Source: DATJUC01 sp035502675
GTDB lineage: Bacteria; Vulcanimicrobiota; Vulcanimicrobiia; Vulcanimicrobiales; Vulcanimicrobiaceae
Reading direction: 5' to 3'
DNA length: 30,197 nucleotides
Assembly (NCBI GenBank): GCA_035502675.1
Contig: DATJUC010000128.1
Location: 1-30,197 of the forward strand
In this document: one piece after another, positions 21,544 through 30,197 of the stretch
How positions within the stretch are numbered: the first letter of the stretch is position 1
Layout: every line of letters starts with the position of its first letter
The notes under the pieces: model-generated
Databases searched by the model: none
What the model was told of the DNA's origin: nothing
Seen by the model: the letters and a program-made list of their open reading frames with translations, nothing else
Translations under genes and position numbers: made by a program

Positions 21544-24510
21544 TTACCGTTTCTTGCCCGCGCCATTTGCCCGGGCGGCGAGCGCGTCCGCGGCGGTCAC
21601 GATCGGCGAGAGTTGGCTCTCGAGAAGTTGTAAAACCTCGTATTCCGACGCCGTCGGCGCCGCGTCAGCGCTGCCGGCGACCTCCGAGAGCGTAATCAGC
21701 CGTCCGTATACACGTTGCGGATAACGCAGAGCGTCTTCTTCCTGCGTCGCATCGGGATCGTACAGCTCGCGCCGGAGCCGGTCCGCGCGCGCCGCGTTCG
21801 CGCCGTTCCCATGCGATGCCGCGTCGAGCCGGGCGATTGCGCGCGTCGCGGATGCGATGTCGCCGCGAACGCGCAGCAGAAAATCGAGTTGTTCGCGCAG
21901 CGCCGGCATCGGCGTTCGCGAGCGTGGATCGTTTGCAACGCTGACGCTCGCGCTGCGGGTTTGACCGTTGGCTCGCGCGACGACCGTATAACGGCCGGGA
22001 AGCACCAGCGGGCCGTCGAGGCCGTCGCTGCGCCAGGGTTCGATTCCCGGAACCGCTGCGAGCGCGTCGTAGCGCAGATCCCAGGTCACGCGGTTGACGC
22101 CGGCGGCCGCCCTTTTGACGTCGATCGTGCGCACCACGCGGGAGCCGTCGAGGATTTGGAGCGTCATCTTTCCGCCGGCCGGTGCGGACGCGAGCCATAC
22201 GTCGACGGTCGCTCCAAAGGGGGGGTTCTCGCCGGTGAACTGCGACACCGAGCCGTTCCCCGCAAGGTAAAACCGGTAGGCGGTCCGTGGCGCGAAGACG
22301 TGCACCCCTTCCGACCGTACTTGCGGCGTCATCTCTTGCAGGAAGCCGAGCCCGTCGAGGATCCAGATACCGCGTCCGTGCGTGGCGACCACGAGGTCGT
22401 CGAAGCGCGGCTGCACGATGAAATCGTACACCGGAGCGACCGGAAGTCCGAGCTGCAAACGCATCCAGCTCGCACCCTCGTCGAGCGAATACCACAAGCC
22501 GGTCTCGGTACCCGCGTAAAGCATGCCGCGGCGCACCGGATCGGGCCGGATCATGCGCGTATAGCTGCCCTGGTCGAGTCCGTCCGAAATGAGGCTCCAG
22601 CTTCGCCCGAAGTCGTGCGTGACGTAGAGATACGGGTGCAGATCGCCCCACTTGTGACCGTCGGCCGCGGCGTACGCCGTGGCGGGATCGAACGGCGAGG
22701 GCGCGACGTAGTCGACGCGCAGCCACTGACGGTCGGACACGCCGTTCATCGGCGCAGGTGTGACGTCGCTCCACGACCCACCGCCGTTGCGGGTGAGCCA
22801 GATGCGGCCGTCGTCGGTGCCGGCCCAAATCTCACCATCGCGCAGGGGCGAGCCGGCGATGCAAAAGACCACGTCGTAGTACTCGACGCTGGTGTTGTCG
22901 GGAGTGATCGGCGTGCCCGAGATCTGTTGGCGCGTTTTGTCGTCGCGGGTGAGATCCGGACTGATCGCGTGCCACGTCGTCCCGCCGTCGTCGGTCTGGA
23001 AGATCCGGTTGCCGCCCATCCAAAGGCGATGCGGGTGTTGCGGCGACATCGCCAGCGGTGCGCTCCACTGAAAGCGATATTCGAGCGGAGCCGCAGGCCA
23101 ACCCATCGGGTCGAGCGGCCATACGGGAATCTCGCGCGCCTGCGTCGTTCGGCGATCGAAGCGCGTCACGGCTCCATCGTAGCTATCCGCGTAGATGAGG
23201 TTGGAGTCGTCGCGGTCGATGACGATCCAACCACTTTCGCCGCCGCCTGCATCGAAGAACGCATCCGGCGAGATGCCCCCGGCATCCAGACTGTCGCTCG
23301 GCCCGCAGGCGCTGCCTTCGTCTTGATCCTCGGCGCAAATCGTGTACGGAATGCGATCGTCGGCATACACGTGATAGGGCTGGGCCACCGCAATCGCCGC
23401 GTTGCGCCACGTGGCGGCGCGGCTATTGCTGACTTCGGCGCCGTCGTCGCATCCGGCGATCATCCGCGACGGATCGTTCGGATCGATCCATAGCTGGTGG
23501 TAATCGCCGCCGCGCGTATGCTTGAGCTGCGCGACGTGCAGGCCGCCGTCGGTGCTTTGCCACATCCGCACCGACATGAAATACACGCGGTCGGGATCCT
23601 GTGGATCGATCGTCAGCGACGTAAAATAGAAGGGTCGCTGGTTGATGCCGCGCGCCGCGTTGACCATCGTCCAAGTCTTGCCGGCGTCGTCGCTTCGCCA
23701 TAGGCTTCCGTGGGAAGACTCGATCAGCGCGTAAATGCGGCTCGGCCGGCTCGGCGCGAATGCGACGGCGATGCGGCCCGTCACGCCGTCGGGCAGTCCG
23801 CGGCCTTGCAGGCGCGTCCAGTGGTCGCCGCCGTCGGTCGACTCGTAAAGGCCGTCGGTGGGACCGCCGCTGTTGAGATGGAACGGCGTGCGCCACCCTT
23901 CCCACATTCCGGCCAGGAGGACGTTGGGGTCGGCGGGGTCGATAGCGATGCTCGACGCGCCGGTGCGTTCGTCGGTAAAGAGCACTTTCTGCCACGTTTT
24001 TCCGCCGTCGAGCGTCCGATAGATGCCGCGATCCGGACTCGGCCGGAACGCATCGCCCAGCGCCGCGACGAAAACGCGATCCGGGTTTTTGGGGTCGACG
24101 GCGATACTCGAAATGAAGCGTGTCGCATCCAGGCCGGCATGCGTCCACGTCGTGCCGGCGTCGTCGGAGCGCCACACGCCGTCGCCGAAAGCAATGTCGT
24201 TGCGCAGATTGGCCTCGCCGGTTCCGGCATAGAGCGTGGCCGGATGCGATGCGGCCACCGCAATTGCGTCGATCGAGCTCACCGGCTTGTCGTTGAAGAT
24301 CGAGCTCCACGTCGTACCCGCATCGGTGCTCCTGAAGAGACCGCCCAATCCGCCGGCGTAGAAGGTCGCGGCGTTTCCCGGTACGCCGCTCACCGCATCG
24401 ATGCGCCCGCCGAGCGGGCCGATGCTGCGAAAGTGCGGCGCGATTCCGAGCGCGGCGATCAGCGCCGGCACGCAAGCCGCCCTGGCGAGTCGAGAGATCA
24501 GTAGTTCCAC
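21544..24510 (-). CDS. BNR/Asp-box beta-propeller exported protein (sortilin/glycosyl-hydrolase-like)
   Basis: A 988-residue exported protein. The GTG at 24510 overlaps the upstream esterase by 13 bp and begins a signal peptide (about residues 1-25). At least ten Asp boxes follow (S/T-x-D-x-G-x-x-W), such as STDAGTTW, SDDAGTTW, LDGGKTW, STDGGDHW, SDDAGKTW, TDDGGTTW and HDFGRSW, so it folds as one or two large propellers. About residues 800-930 form a beta domain with VNRVTWDLRYD, seen in BNR-repeat proteins annotated as glycosyl hydrolases. Catalytic residues of GH33 or GH74 are not assignable, so binding and hydrolysis are both open. Confidence 0.9.
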   Translation of the reverse strand: MELLISRLARAACVPALIAALGIAPHFRSIGPLGGRIDAVSGVPGNAATFYAGGLGGLFRSTDAGTTWSSIFNDKPVSSIDAIAVAASHPATLYAGTGEANLRNDIAFGDGVWRSDDAGTTWTHAGLDATRFISSIAVDPKNPDRVFVAALGDAFRPSPDRGIYRTLDGGKTWQKVLFTDERTGASSIAIDPADPNVLLAGMWEGWRTPFHLNSGGPTDGLYESTDGGDHWTRLQGRGLPDGVTGRIAVAFAPSRPSRIYALIESSHGSLWRSDDAGKTWTMVNAARGINQRPFYFTSLTIDPQDPDRVYFMSVRMWQSTDGGLHVAQLKHTRGGDYHQLWIDPNDPSRMIAGCDDGAEVSNSRAATWRNAAIAVAQPYHVYADDRIPYTICAEDQDEGSACGPSDSLDAGGISPDAFFDAGGGESGWIVIDRDDSNLIYADSYDGAVTRFDRRTTQAREIPVWPLDPMGWPAAPLEYRFQWSAPLAMSPQHPHRLWMGGNRIFQTDDGGTTWHAISPDLTRDDKTRQQISGTPITPDNTSVEYYDVVFCIAGSPLRDGEIWAGTDDGRIWLTRNGGGSWSDVTPAPMNGVSDRQWLRVDYVAPSPFDPATAYAAADGHKWGDLHPYLYVTHDFGRSWSLISDGLDQGSYTRMIRPDPVRRGMLYAGTETGLWYSLDEGASWMRLQLGLPVAPVYDFIVQPRFDDLVVATHGRGIWILDGLGFLQEMTPQVRSEGVHVFAPRTAYRFYLAGNGSVSQFTGENPPFGATVDVWLASAPAGGKMTLQILDGSRVVRTIDVKRAAAGVNRVTWDLRYDALAAVPGIEPWRSDGLDGPLVLPGRYTVVARANGQTRSASVSVANDPRSRTPMPALREQLDFLLRVRGDIASATRAIARLDAASHGNGANAARADRLRRELYDPDATQEEDALRYPQRVYGRLITLSEVAGSADAAPTASEYEVLQLLESQLSPIVTAADALAARANGAGKKR

Positions 24511-26204
24511 TGTGCGACGCCTGCACCGCCCGGCGTGTTCCGCCGCACTTGAGCGGCCATTCGTTCGAGCAGCTGCGCCCACGTCATCGGATGCCATCCG
24601 TGACCCTTGAGCGGGCGTCCGTAGGTAAAGCTTCCCTCGAACGGCGGCTGGGCTTCTTCCAAGAACTCCTGCACCGGATAGACGGCGAGATTGAGAAAAT
24701 AGCTGTCCATGTCGCCGACGATAAAGAATAGCTTGCCCTGGAGTTGGCGGCCGATCGACGGCCAGCGCGTCTGCAGATCGTAACTCAAATCGTAGCCGTT
24801 CTCCCGCATGTAGGTCGCGACGTTGCGATCGATCGCTCCGGTCTGCATGTTCCACAACGGTTCGGGGTATCCATCGCTGCCGGCCGGATCCCAAATCGCC
24901 CACCAGCCGTCGAGCTGGTACGCCGAGCGCCCGTGCGATCCCATGACCTCTTCGTACCGGCTGACCTCGCGCTCGGTGGACAGATATTGGCCCGTGGGAC
25001 GCCGGCTGAACGCGAGCTCGAAGACGTTCCAGCCGCCGTCGGGCGAATGCCGTTCGAAGGCGTTGTCGTCTTTATAGATATCGATCAGCTGAAAATGGCG
25101 GAAGTCGATCGGATCCGGATCGAATACGTACGCACCGCCGAAGAAATCGGGATGCAGAACTTGCAGTGCGAGCGACTCCCAGCCGCCGGTGGAGCCGCCT
25201 TCGAGCAGCCGCGCGTACGGCTCGCGCAGGACGCGATAGTGCGTTTCGATGGCCGGGATCAGCTCGTGCATGATGGCGTCGCCGAACGGCCCGCAGTTAG
25301 CGGAATTGACCGCATACGAGTCGTCGAAGAACGGACAGGGGTGCTGCCACGTCACCATCAGGAAGCGCGGGAAGTGCGGCGAGTTCCAGGCTTCGTAGAA
25401 CTCGTAGCCGGTGCCGTAACCGGCACGCTTGCCGGCGGCCGCCGTCTGCGGCGTCTCGGTCGATTTATCGGTCGTAAAATCCCAGGGAACGGGCTGGTAG
25501 TAATGGCCCTGATTGTAGACGACCGGGTAGCGTGCGGCGGGATGCGTCGCGTAGCCTTTCGGTAACAGCACCGTCGCGCCCAAGTAGATCGGCGTCCCCC
25601 AGAATTTCGTCAGCGTCGGGCTGAGGATCCGCAGGTGTTTGATCCAGGGCGTATCCCGGTCGTATCCTTCTTCACCGAAAAGCTCGTCGCTGTCGGCCTG
25701 GGTGAGAACCTTGTCGAGGCTGAAGCGCAGCGTCGTCCCGGCGCCCGGATCGAAGTGCACTTTGACGACGTCGCTGTGCAAGTTACCGGGCGAGAGCGTA
25801 AAGACTTGGCCGTCCCACTGCTCGTGCGCCCAAATCGTGTGGCCGTCGGAACGGTGGAACTGCGTGTAGACGTTCGCGAGTGCTTCGGCGTAGTAGTCTC
25901 CGGGCGGCACGTCGGCGAGCGTCTTCACCGGATATCCCGGCGTACTCGCGTCGATAACGGCGGCTTGTCCGGGTGCCAGCGCGTCTACGTCGGTACCGAA
26001 AAACGGCGGCGAAACCTCGGGCGCGAGCACTTGGATGCGCAAGTCGGGCTTGTCGACCCTCGAAAAGATGACGTAGACGCGGCCGGTGAGCGGCGTCGAG
26101 CGAACCGATGACGGAAACGAGATCTCGACGCGCGGGGCGGTCTGCGCGAGCGCCGGCGCGCAGCCGGCCAGCAGCGCGCATCCGGCCCAGGCTAAACGCC
26201 TCAC
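24498..26204 (-). CDS. Exported esterase-like alpha/beta hydrolase
   Basis: A 568-residue protein. The N-terminus MRRLAWAGCALLAGC is a type II signal peptide (lipobox LAGC, Cys15), with cleavage after APALAQ as a type I alternative. A beta-rich N-terminal region of about 180 residues precedes an alpha/beta hydrolase core similar to putative esterases (esterase D/Fes type). The nucleophile is Ser338 in EGGSTGGWES. His535 or His538 in KGHGWHPM is the likely catalytic His. The GTG at 26204 overlaps the preceding stop (GTGA). The substrate is unknown; neighbours suggest an ester liberated from peptide or polymer material. Confidence 0.85.
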   Translation of the reverse strand: MRRLAWAGCALLAGCAPALAQTAPRVEISFPSSVRSTPLTGRVYVIFSRVDKPDLRIQVLAPEVSPPFFGTDVDALAPGQAAVIDASTPGYPVKTLADVPPGDYYAEALANVYTQFHRSDGHTIWAHEQWDGQVFTLSPGNLHSDVVKVHFDPGAGTTLRFSLDKVLTQADSDELFGEEGYDRDTPWIKHLRILSPTLTKFWGTPIYLGATVLLPKGYATHPAARYPVVYNQGHYYQPVPWDFTTDKSTETPQTAAAGKRAGYGTGYEFYEAWNSPHFPRFLMVTWQHPCPFFDDSYAVNSANCGPFGDAIMHELIPAIETHYRVLREPYARLLEGGSTGGWESLALQVLHPDFFGGAYVFDPDPIDFRHFQLIDIYKDDNAFERHSPDGGWNVFELAFSRRPTGQYLSTEREVSRYEEVMGSHGRSAYQLDGWWAIWDPAGSDGYPEPLWNMQTGAIDRNVATYMRENGYDLSYDLQTRWPSIGRQLQGKLFFIVGDMDSYFLNLAVYPVQEFLEEAQPPFEGSFTYGRPLKGHGWHPMTWAQLLERMAAQVRRNTPGGAGVAQWNY

Positions 26205-26929
26205 GGTTTGGCCGCCGGAAGCTCGGCCGTCACCTTCCCGTCCGCGTCCAAGAACTGCAGTTTCGCTTCGCCTGAGGCCGTTACGTACATTTTGATGCGC
26301 GGCTTGCCTTGGCCGTCGGACAGCATGACCTGCGACGTGTTCTCCGGTCCGTAACCGAAGTAGAATCGCTCGACGCCGCCGATCCCGGGATGCTGGGCGG
26401 CGATGGCCTTGCGCTGCTCGGGACTGGCGCTTTGCAGCTGCCCTAGAATGCGTTGAAACTCGGGTGTGTGCATGTTCGGCCGGTTCCAGCCGACCATGAA
26501 CGCGAACGTCTTGCCGTTGTCGTTGCCGTCGTCGACTTGGAGCATCTGGTCGGTCACGACCGAGTCGTACGAAAGCGTGTTGGCGGATTGAAACGTTCCG
26601 TCGGCGGCGATGCGACCCGACCAGTCGAGCGCGCCTTGCTCGTCGCCCTGTTGATTGTAGAAGACGATGCCGTTGGAGTCGGCGCCGCCCATCCGTTTCC
26701 ACACTTTCCCGTCGACGATCGGGGGCGGGAAGTCGTCGTGATCGGTGACGATCATGGCCAATTTGCCCTCGCGGTCGACGACGTCGATGCGGTGGACCGT
26801 GATCGTATCGAAGGTGGCTTTCTTCGCTTCGGCGACGGCGCCGAGAAGAAAGCCTCCGGCCAGCAACGTCACGAACAGCGCGTAATAGCGCAGCATGCGG
26901 ATTTCTCTACGAATTGCCTTGGTCTGCAC
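26201..26929 (-). CDS. Membrane-anchored or exported protein of unknown function
   Basis: A 242-residue protein. GTG at 26929 follows GGGAGG by 5 nt, the clearest ribosome binding site in this run; an ATG at 26896 is the alternative. One hydrophobic segment (about 14-32) is a signal peptide or anchor. The mature part contains FDTITVHRIDVVDREGKLAM, NGIVFYNQQGDEQGALDWSG and a C-terminal strand-rich tail (PRIKMYVTASGEAKLQFLDA). Similar repeated phrases about roles and remarks on parameters occur in uncharacterised acidobacterial proteins, from memory. It overlaps the esterase start by 4 bp. Confidence 0.8.
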   Translation of the reverse strand: MQTKAIRREIRMLRYYALFVTLLAGGFLLGAVAEAKKATFDTITVHRIDVVDREGKLAMIVTDHDDFPPPIVDGKVWKRMGGADSNGIVFYNQQGDEQGALDWSGRIAADGTFQSANTLSYDSVVTDQMLQVDDGNDNGKTFAFMVGWNRPNMHTPEFQRILGQLQSASPEQRKAIAAQHPGIGGVERFYFGYGPENTSQVMLSDGQGKPRIKMYVTASGEAKLQFLDADGKVTAELPAAKP

Positions 26930-26952
26930 GCGAGCCTCCCGGTGATGCGGTA

Positions 26953-28893
26953 TTAGGGTAGCGGAAGATATTTCACCATCCAATCGACCCAGGCTTCGTC
27001 GACGGCGCGACTGCGTACCGGATCGGATGGATGGTGACCGTTGGCGGGAACGACGAGGAACTCGACGGTCTTGCCGAGATCGCGGAGCGCGGCATAGAAC
27101 TCGTACGCTTCCGGCGTCGGAACGCGCTGATCGCCGGCGTCGCTCACGATGAGCGTCGGGGCGTTGACGTCGGCCGCATAGGTCACGGGAGAGCTTGCGC
27201 GGTAGGCTTGCATCCCGCCGGGTTTCCAGGGCGTGAGGCCGCCGAACAGGTACGGCATGTAGCTGTCGATCTGGCTGAGCGAGTACTGCATGACCGCGTC
27301 GTCGACGGCGGCGCCGCTGACGGCGGCCTTCCACATGTCGTAGTGGGTAATGAGCCACGAGGTCAGCCATCCGCCGCCCGACCAGCCGGAGACGCCGACG
27401 CGCGACGGATCGATGATGCCGGTCGCTTCCAGCGCTTTCACCGCAGCTACGCAGTCGGTTCCTGCACCCAGCGGCGGCGACTTGCCGACGATCGCGTAGG
27501 CGTAACGCAGGCCCTCGTCGTCGCTGCCGCGATAGTTCGGCTGCAACACGAACGCGCCGTGTGCCGCCAACACCTGGACCAGCGGATTGAAGGCGCGCGT
27601 CGACGCCTCGAACGTCGGACCGCCGTGAATTACCAGGACGAGCGGATACCGCTTTCCGGCTCGATAGCCGAGCGGATACGTCAGCGGTCCGTATTCGGTA
27701 AAGCCGTCGTTGCTCCAGCTGAACTCGCGCGTGGGCGCCAGATCGAGCGCCGCCACCGGCGCGTTGTAATGCGTGAGCTCGATCGGCCGCTCGGCTCCGG
27801 GTTCTAGAACGTACAACTCGCCGGGACTGGCCGGCGTCGAGCCGACGAAGCCGAGCGCCCCGCTCTGCGAAATGGTGCCGCCGTCGAAATGCACGTCGCC
27901 CATGTCGACCCGGAGCGCTTGGCCGTCGCGAACGCGCCACACTCCGCGATCGACTCGATCGTCGGCAGCGACGAGCAGCGTCCCGTCGTTCGACCAGCCG
28001 AGAAAGGAGACGTTGCGGTCGAGCGAGGGCGCGAGGTCGCGCTGTCGGCCTCCGACGGGCGCTTGCGCGACCGCGTTTTGCTCCGTGATCGTGGTCGCGT
28101 CCGCGGCTTGGGTGAAGGCCAGCTGATCCCCGTGCGGAGCAAACGCAGGAAGCAAACTCCAGCGCGTGCCGAGCTGCGTTACCGAACGCGTCGACACGTC
28201 GACGACGGCCGTGCGCGACCGCAAGATGTCGTCGAAGCGGGCACCCGGCAGACGATCGAAAGCGATGTAACGTCCGTCCGGCGACCACGAAATGGCGTCG
28301 GCGTACACGCTCCACGAGCCTTCGGTGAGGCGCTCGGCTGCGGCCGAGCCGAGCGGCTGCACCCACAGGTGTGAGGGCGACGGCAGCGAGCGCGTCATGA
28401 ACGGGTCGTCGCCGGCCTTAAAAAGGTCCTCGTGGCGATCGAGCGCCGTCTGGTCGGCCGGCGCGTCTTGGGTGACGTACGCGATCGCCTTTCCGTCCGG
28501 ACGCCAGGCGTAGAGTTCGACGCCGTTTTTTGCGTGCGTCACGGTTTCCGCATCGCCGCCGTTCATCGGCATCGTCCACACCTGCGGGGCGGCGCTCTTG
28601 CCTTCGCCGGCGACGTCGACGAAGGCGAGCTGCGCGCCGTCGGGCGACCATTGCGGATCCTCGGCCTCGTCGCGTCCGTGCGTCAGCACGCGCTGCTTGC
28701 CGCTTGGAACGTCGACGAGCACGATCTGGCCGACGTAGTCGTCCTTCTTGAGATCGGTGCGGCTGACGACCACGGCGATGCGCCTCCCGTCGGGCGAGAT
28801 GGCGGCATCGCTCAGGTGCACGATCGACGCATAATCGTCGAAGGTGAAGGGACGCGCCGTCGCGGCGACCGTCGGCCCGGCGGCCGGGATCAC
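26953..28893 (-). CDS. S9-family (prolyl oligopeptidase-like) serine peptidase
   Basis: A 646-residue peptidase. An N-terminal beta-propeller (about 15-390, with WSPDGAQLAFVD and SWSPDGRYIAFD repeats) is followed by the alpha/beta hydrolase domain. The triad is Ser505 in SGWSGGGW, Asp588 in AGDQRVP and His620 in NGHHPSDP. It would act as a dipeptidyl or acylaminoacyl peptidase on short peptides. The GTG at 28893 overlaps the TonB receptor stop (GTGA). Odd: the N-terminus (MIPAAGPTVAATARPFTF) looks like the end of a signal peptide without its hydrophobic core, so export is uncertain. Confidence 0.93.
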   Translation of the reverse strand: MIPAAGPTVAATARPFTFDDYASIVHLSDAAISPDGRRIAVVVSRTDLKKDDYVGQIVLVDVPSGKQRVLTHGRDEAEDPQWSPDGAQLAFVDVAGEGKSAAPQVWTMPMNGGDAETVTHAKNGVELYAWRPDGKAIAYVTQDAPADQTALDRHEDLFKAGDDPFMTRSLPSPSHLWVQPLGSAAAERLTEGSWSVYADAISWSPDGRYIAFDRLPGARFDDILRSRTAVVDVSTRSVTQLGTRWSLLPAFAPHGDQLAFTQAADATTITEQNAVAQAPVGGRQRDLAPSLDRNVSFLGWSNDGTLLVAADDRVDRGVWRVRDGQALRVDMGDVHFDGGTISQSGALGFVGSTPASPGELYVLEPGAERPIELTHYNAPVAALDLAPTREFSWSNDGFTEYGPLTYPLGYRAGKRYPLVLVIHGGPTFEASTRAFNPLVQVLAAHGAFVLQPNYRGSDDEGLRYAYAIVGKSPPLGAGTDCVAAVKALEATGIIDPSRVGVSGWSGGGWLTSWLITHYDMWKAAVSGAAVDDAVMQYSLSQIDSYMPYLFGGLTPWKPGGMQAYRASSPVTYAADVNAPTLIVSDAGDQRVPTPEAYEFYAALRDLGKTVEFLVVPANGHHPSDPVRSRAVDEAWVDWMVKYLPLP

Positions 28894-30197
28894 TGCGGCG
28901 GTCCGATGTGTTGGATGAACTGCAAGCGCAGCGTCGTGGGACCGTAGTTTCCCGCAACCGTCGGACCGGACTGCGGGATGATCAACTGGTCCTTCGGCGG
29001 AACGATCGCCGTGCAGACGGTTCCGGCCGCGCCCTGATACGGCGTTCCGTATTTCCCGACGCACTGTGGTTGCAGCGGCGCCGCCAAGCCGCCGAAATAA
29101 TTGGTCCAGTACTGGCCGTGCGTGTCGAAGATGTTATCGACCGAAAGCTGCAGCGCCGCTCCGTTGCCCATGGGTTCGCGAATCGCCGCGGACCAGACGA
29201 AGAAGGCCGGCACGCTGTACGCGTTATTCGAGCCGAAATAGGTCGTTCCGACGTTGAAATAGGTTCCCCAGTGGTTGTGAAAGTTGATTTCCGCGTACCC
29301 CATGCTGTAGGGCACGGCGACGCCGTTGATCGTATTCCATCCCAAGCCGCTGGACTGGAAGTTGATGCCTGGAATGATGCCGAGGTTGGTGCTGTAGTTT
29401 TTCGGCGTGCACTGATCCGCGGGAACGTTGGTGCAGTAGAATCCCTGCGGCAGGTCGTACGCGTAGGCGCGCTGCAGGGATCCCTGCAGCTTGAAGCCGA
29501 TGCCGGCGGCCGGCACGTCCTGCAAGCCGAACTCGACGCCTTCGTAGCGGGCGTGGCCGAGATTCTCCGTCTTGGTCCCGTAGAGCGGGTAGCCCGTCGT
29601 CATTCCGGGCGGAACGTAGTCGTCGCTGATCAGAAACGTCGACGGCAGGTACATGTCGAAGAGATTCTCTTGGTAAACGTCGACCGACATGGCGAGCGAG
29701 CGCGCGAATCGCTTGTCGACGCCGAGATCGTAGCCGAACGCCGTCTCAGGAGCGATCGCGCCGTTGTTGAGATTCTCGGTGTAGCCGGCGGAAGGAACGC
29801 CGTTGATGTTCTCGGCCGGCGCGCTGCCGGGCGACGAAAGCAGGCTGAGGTAGGGCGGCGCGACCGAGGAGCCGGCCGAAAAACGCCACGAAACGTCGCG
29901 GTCGGGCTGCCACGTCAGGGCCATGCGCGGGGCATTGTATCCGCGCGTTGCGTCGCTCCACGTGGCGCCCCCGTCGTCGGTATAGTGGCTTCCGTATTGG
30001 ATGAAATAGTCCGATAGGCTGGCGAAGACGTTTTTTGCGACGTAGAAGCGATCGCGCAAGGTTTCGGTGTCGAAGACTTGGCTCGCGCCTTGGGGCAGCG
30101 GGTACTGCGGCGGCAGACCCGACGTGGGCACGTTGCTGAATGCGTACGAGTCGTGATGCGAGCGGTCGAGTGAGACGCTGAAGTCGCCGCCGTTTTC
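28890..30197 (-). CDS. TonB-dependent receptor, C-terminal part (runs off right edge)
   Basis: The last 435 residues of an outer-membrane TonB-dependent receptor; the frame stays open to the window end, so the N-terminal plug lies outside. Alternating amphipathic strands ending in aromatic residues are typical of the barrel: MALTWQPDRDVSWRFSAGS, ETAFGYDLGVDKRFARSL, RYEGVEFGLQDVPAAGIG, LQLSVDNIFDTHGQYW and a final LRLQFIQHI strand. ENLNNGAIAPETAFGYDLGV is the classic 'PE...YELG' barrel element. It heads the minus-strand operon, suggesting uptake of products made by the downstream hydrolases. Confidence 0.9.
   Translation of the reverse strand, partial: ENGGDFSVSLDRSHHDSYAFSNVPTSGLPPQYPLPQGASQVFDTETLRDRFYVAKNVFASLSDYFIQYGSHYTDDGGATWSDATRGYNAPRMALTWQPDRDVSWRFSAGSSVAPPYLSLLSSPGSAPAENINGVPSAGYTENLNNGAIAPETAFGYDLGVDKRFARSLAMSVDVYQENLFDMYLPSTFLISDDYVPPGMTTGYPLYGTKTENLGHARYEGVEFGLQDVPAAGIGFKLQGSLQRAYAYDLPQGFYCTNVPADQCTPKNYSTNLGIIPGINFQSSGLGWNTINGVAVPYSMGYAEINFHNHWGTYFNVGTTYFGSNNAYSVPAFFVWSAAIREPMGNGAALQLSVDNIFDTHGQYWTNYFGGLAAPLQPQCVGKYGTPYQGAAGTVCTAIVPPKDQLIIPQSGPTVAGNYGPTTLRLQFIQHIGPPQ

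Noticed and set aside
21715..23493. Long open frame (592 codons) on the plus strand inside the BNR protein gene
   Set aside because: Antisense shadow of a clear repeat protein; composition is Arg/Val/Ala-rich with no motif, as expected in GC-rich DNA.
26930..28366. Open frame extending the 242-residue protein upstream
   Set aside because: Arg-rich shadow of the S9 peptidase gene; GGGAGG before the GTG at 26929 marks the start.

Overview
The window is GC-rich and gene-dense, with no gap over about 125 bp between real genes. It holds no tRNA, rRNA, insertion sequence or CRISPR array that I can see. A TonB-dependent receptor and at least six lipobox signal peptides point to a bacterium with an outer membrane. 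The mix of NHL-type lipoproteins, a sedolisin lipoprotein, ECF41 and ECF42 sigma factors and HTH/tandem-helix regulators resembles uncultured soil lineages such as Candidatus Eremiobacterota (WPS-2). That placement is inference; no marker gene is present.

Layout. Bases 1-2167: an ECF42 sigma factor (cut by the left edge) with its YCII/DGPF partner, then a divergent TetR regulator / SDR pair around a nested inverted repeat. 2208-4698: an ECF sigma factor overlapping a one-pass membrane protein (likely anti-sigma), then an NHL-type lipoprotein. 4705-7957: small membrane and secreted proteins, a second TetR regulator and a GNAT acetyltransferase. 8050-14207: an HTH plus tandem-helix regulator, followed by a compact operon of three lipoproteins (two are paralogues) and a lipid-anchored S53 (sedolisin) peptidase. 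14241-16242 (minus): BlaI repressor, M56 metallopeptidase with a TonB-like C-terminus, and a small carboxypeptidase-regulatory-like protein, joined by 4-bp overlaps. 16304-17757 (minus): a carboxymuconolactone-decarboxylase-like protein plus an ECF41 sigma factor, with a matching ECF41-type promoter. 17847-20172: a Tat-exported patatin phospholipase and a polytopic membrane protein. 20175-30197 (minus): a long run with overlapping junctions: TonB-dependent receptor (cut by the right edge), S9 peptidase, a membrane-anchored protein, an esterase, a large BNR/Asp-box propeller protein, then a GAF-GGDEF diguanylate cyclase behind its own TATAAT box.

The themes are envelope sensing and extracellular hydrolysis. 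Three ECF sigma factors of different groups lie within 17 kb, each with a candidate cognate promoter. Two protease-centred operons (sedolisin; S9 with esterase and TonB receptor) look like peptide or polymer scavenging systems. Several genes have a -10 box 5-7 nt before the start codon and no Shine-Dalgarno, which suggests leaderless transcripts. Most gene starts given here were moved inward from the longest open frame, using overlaps, ribosome binding sites and signal peptides.
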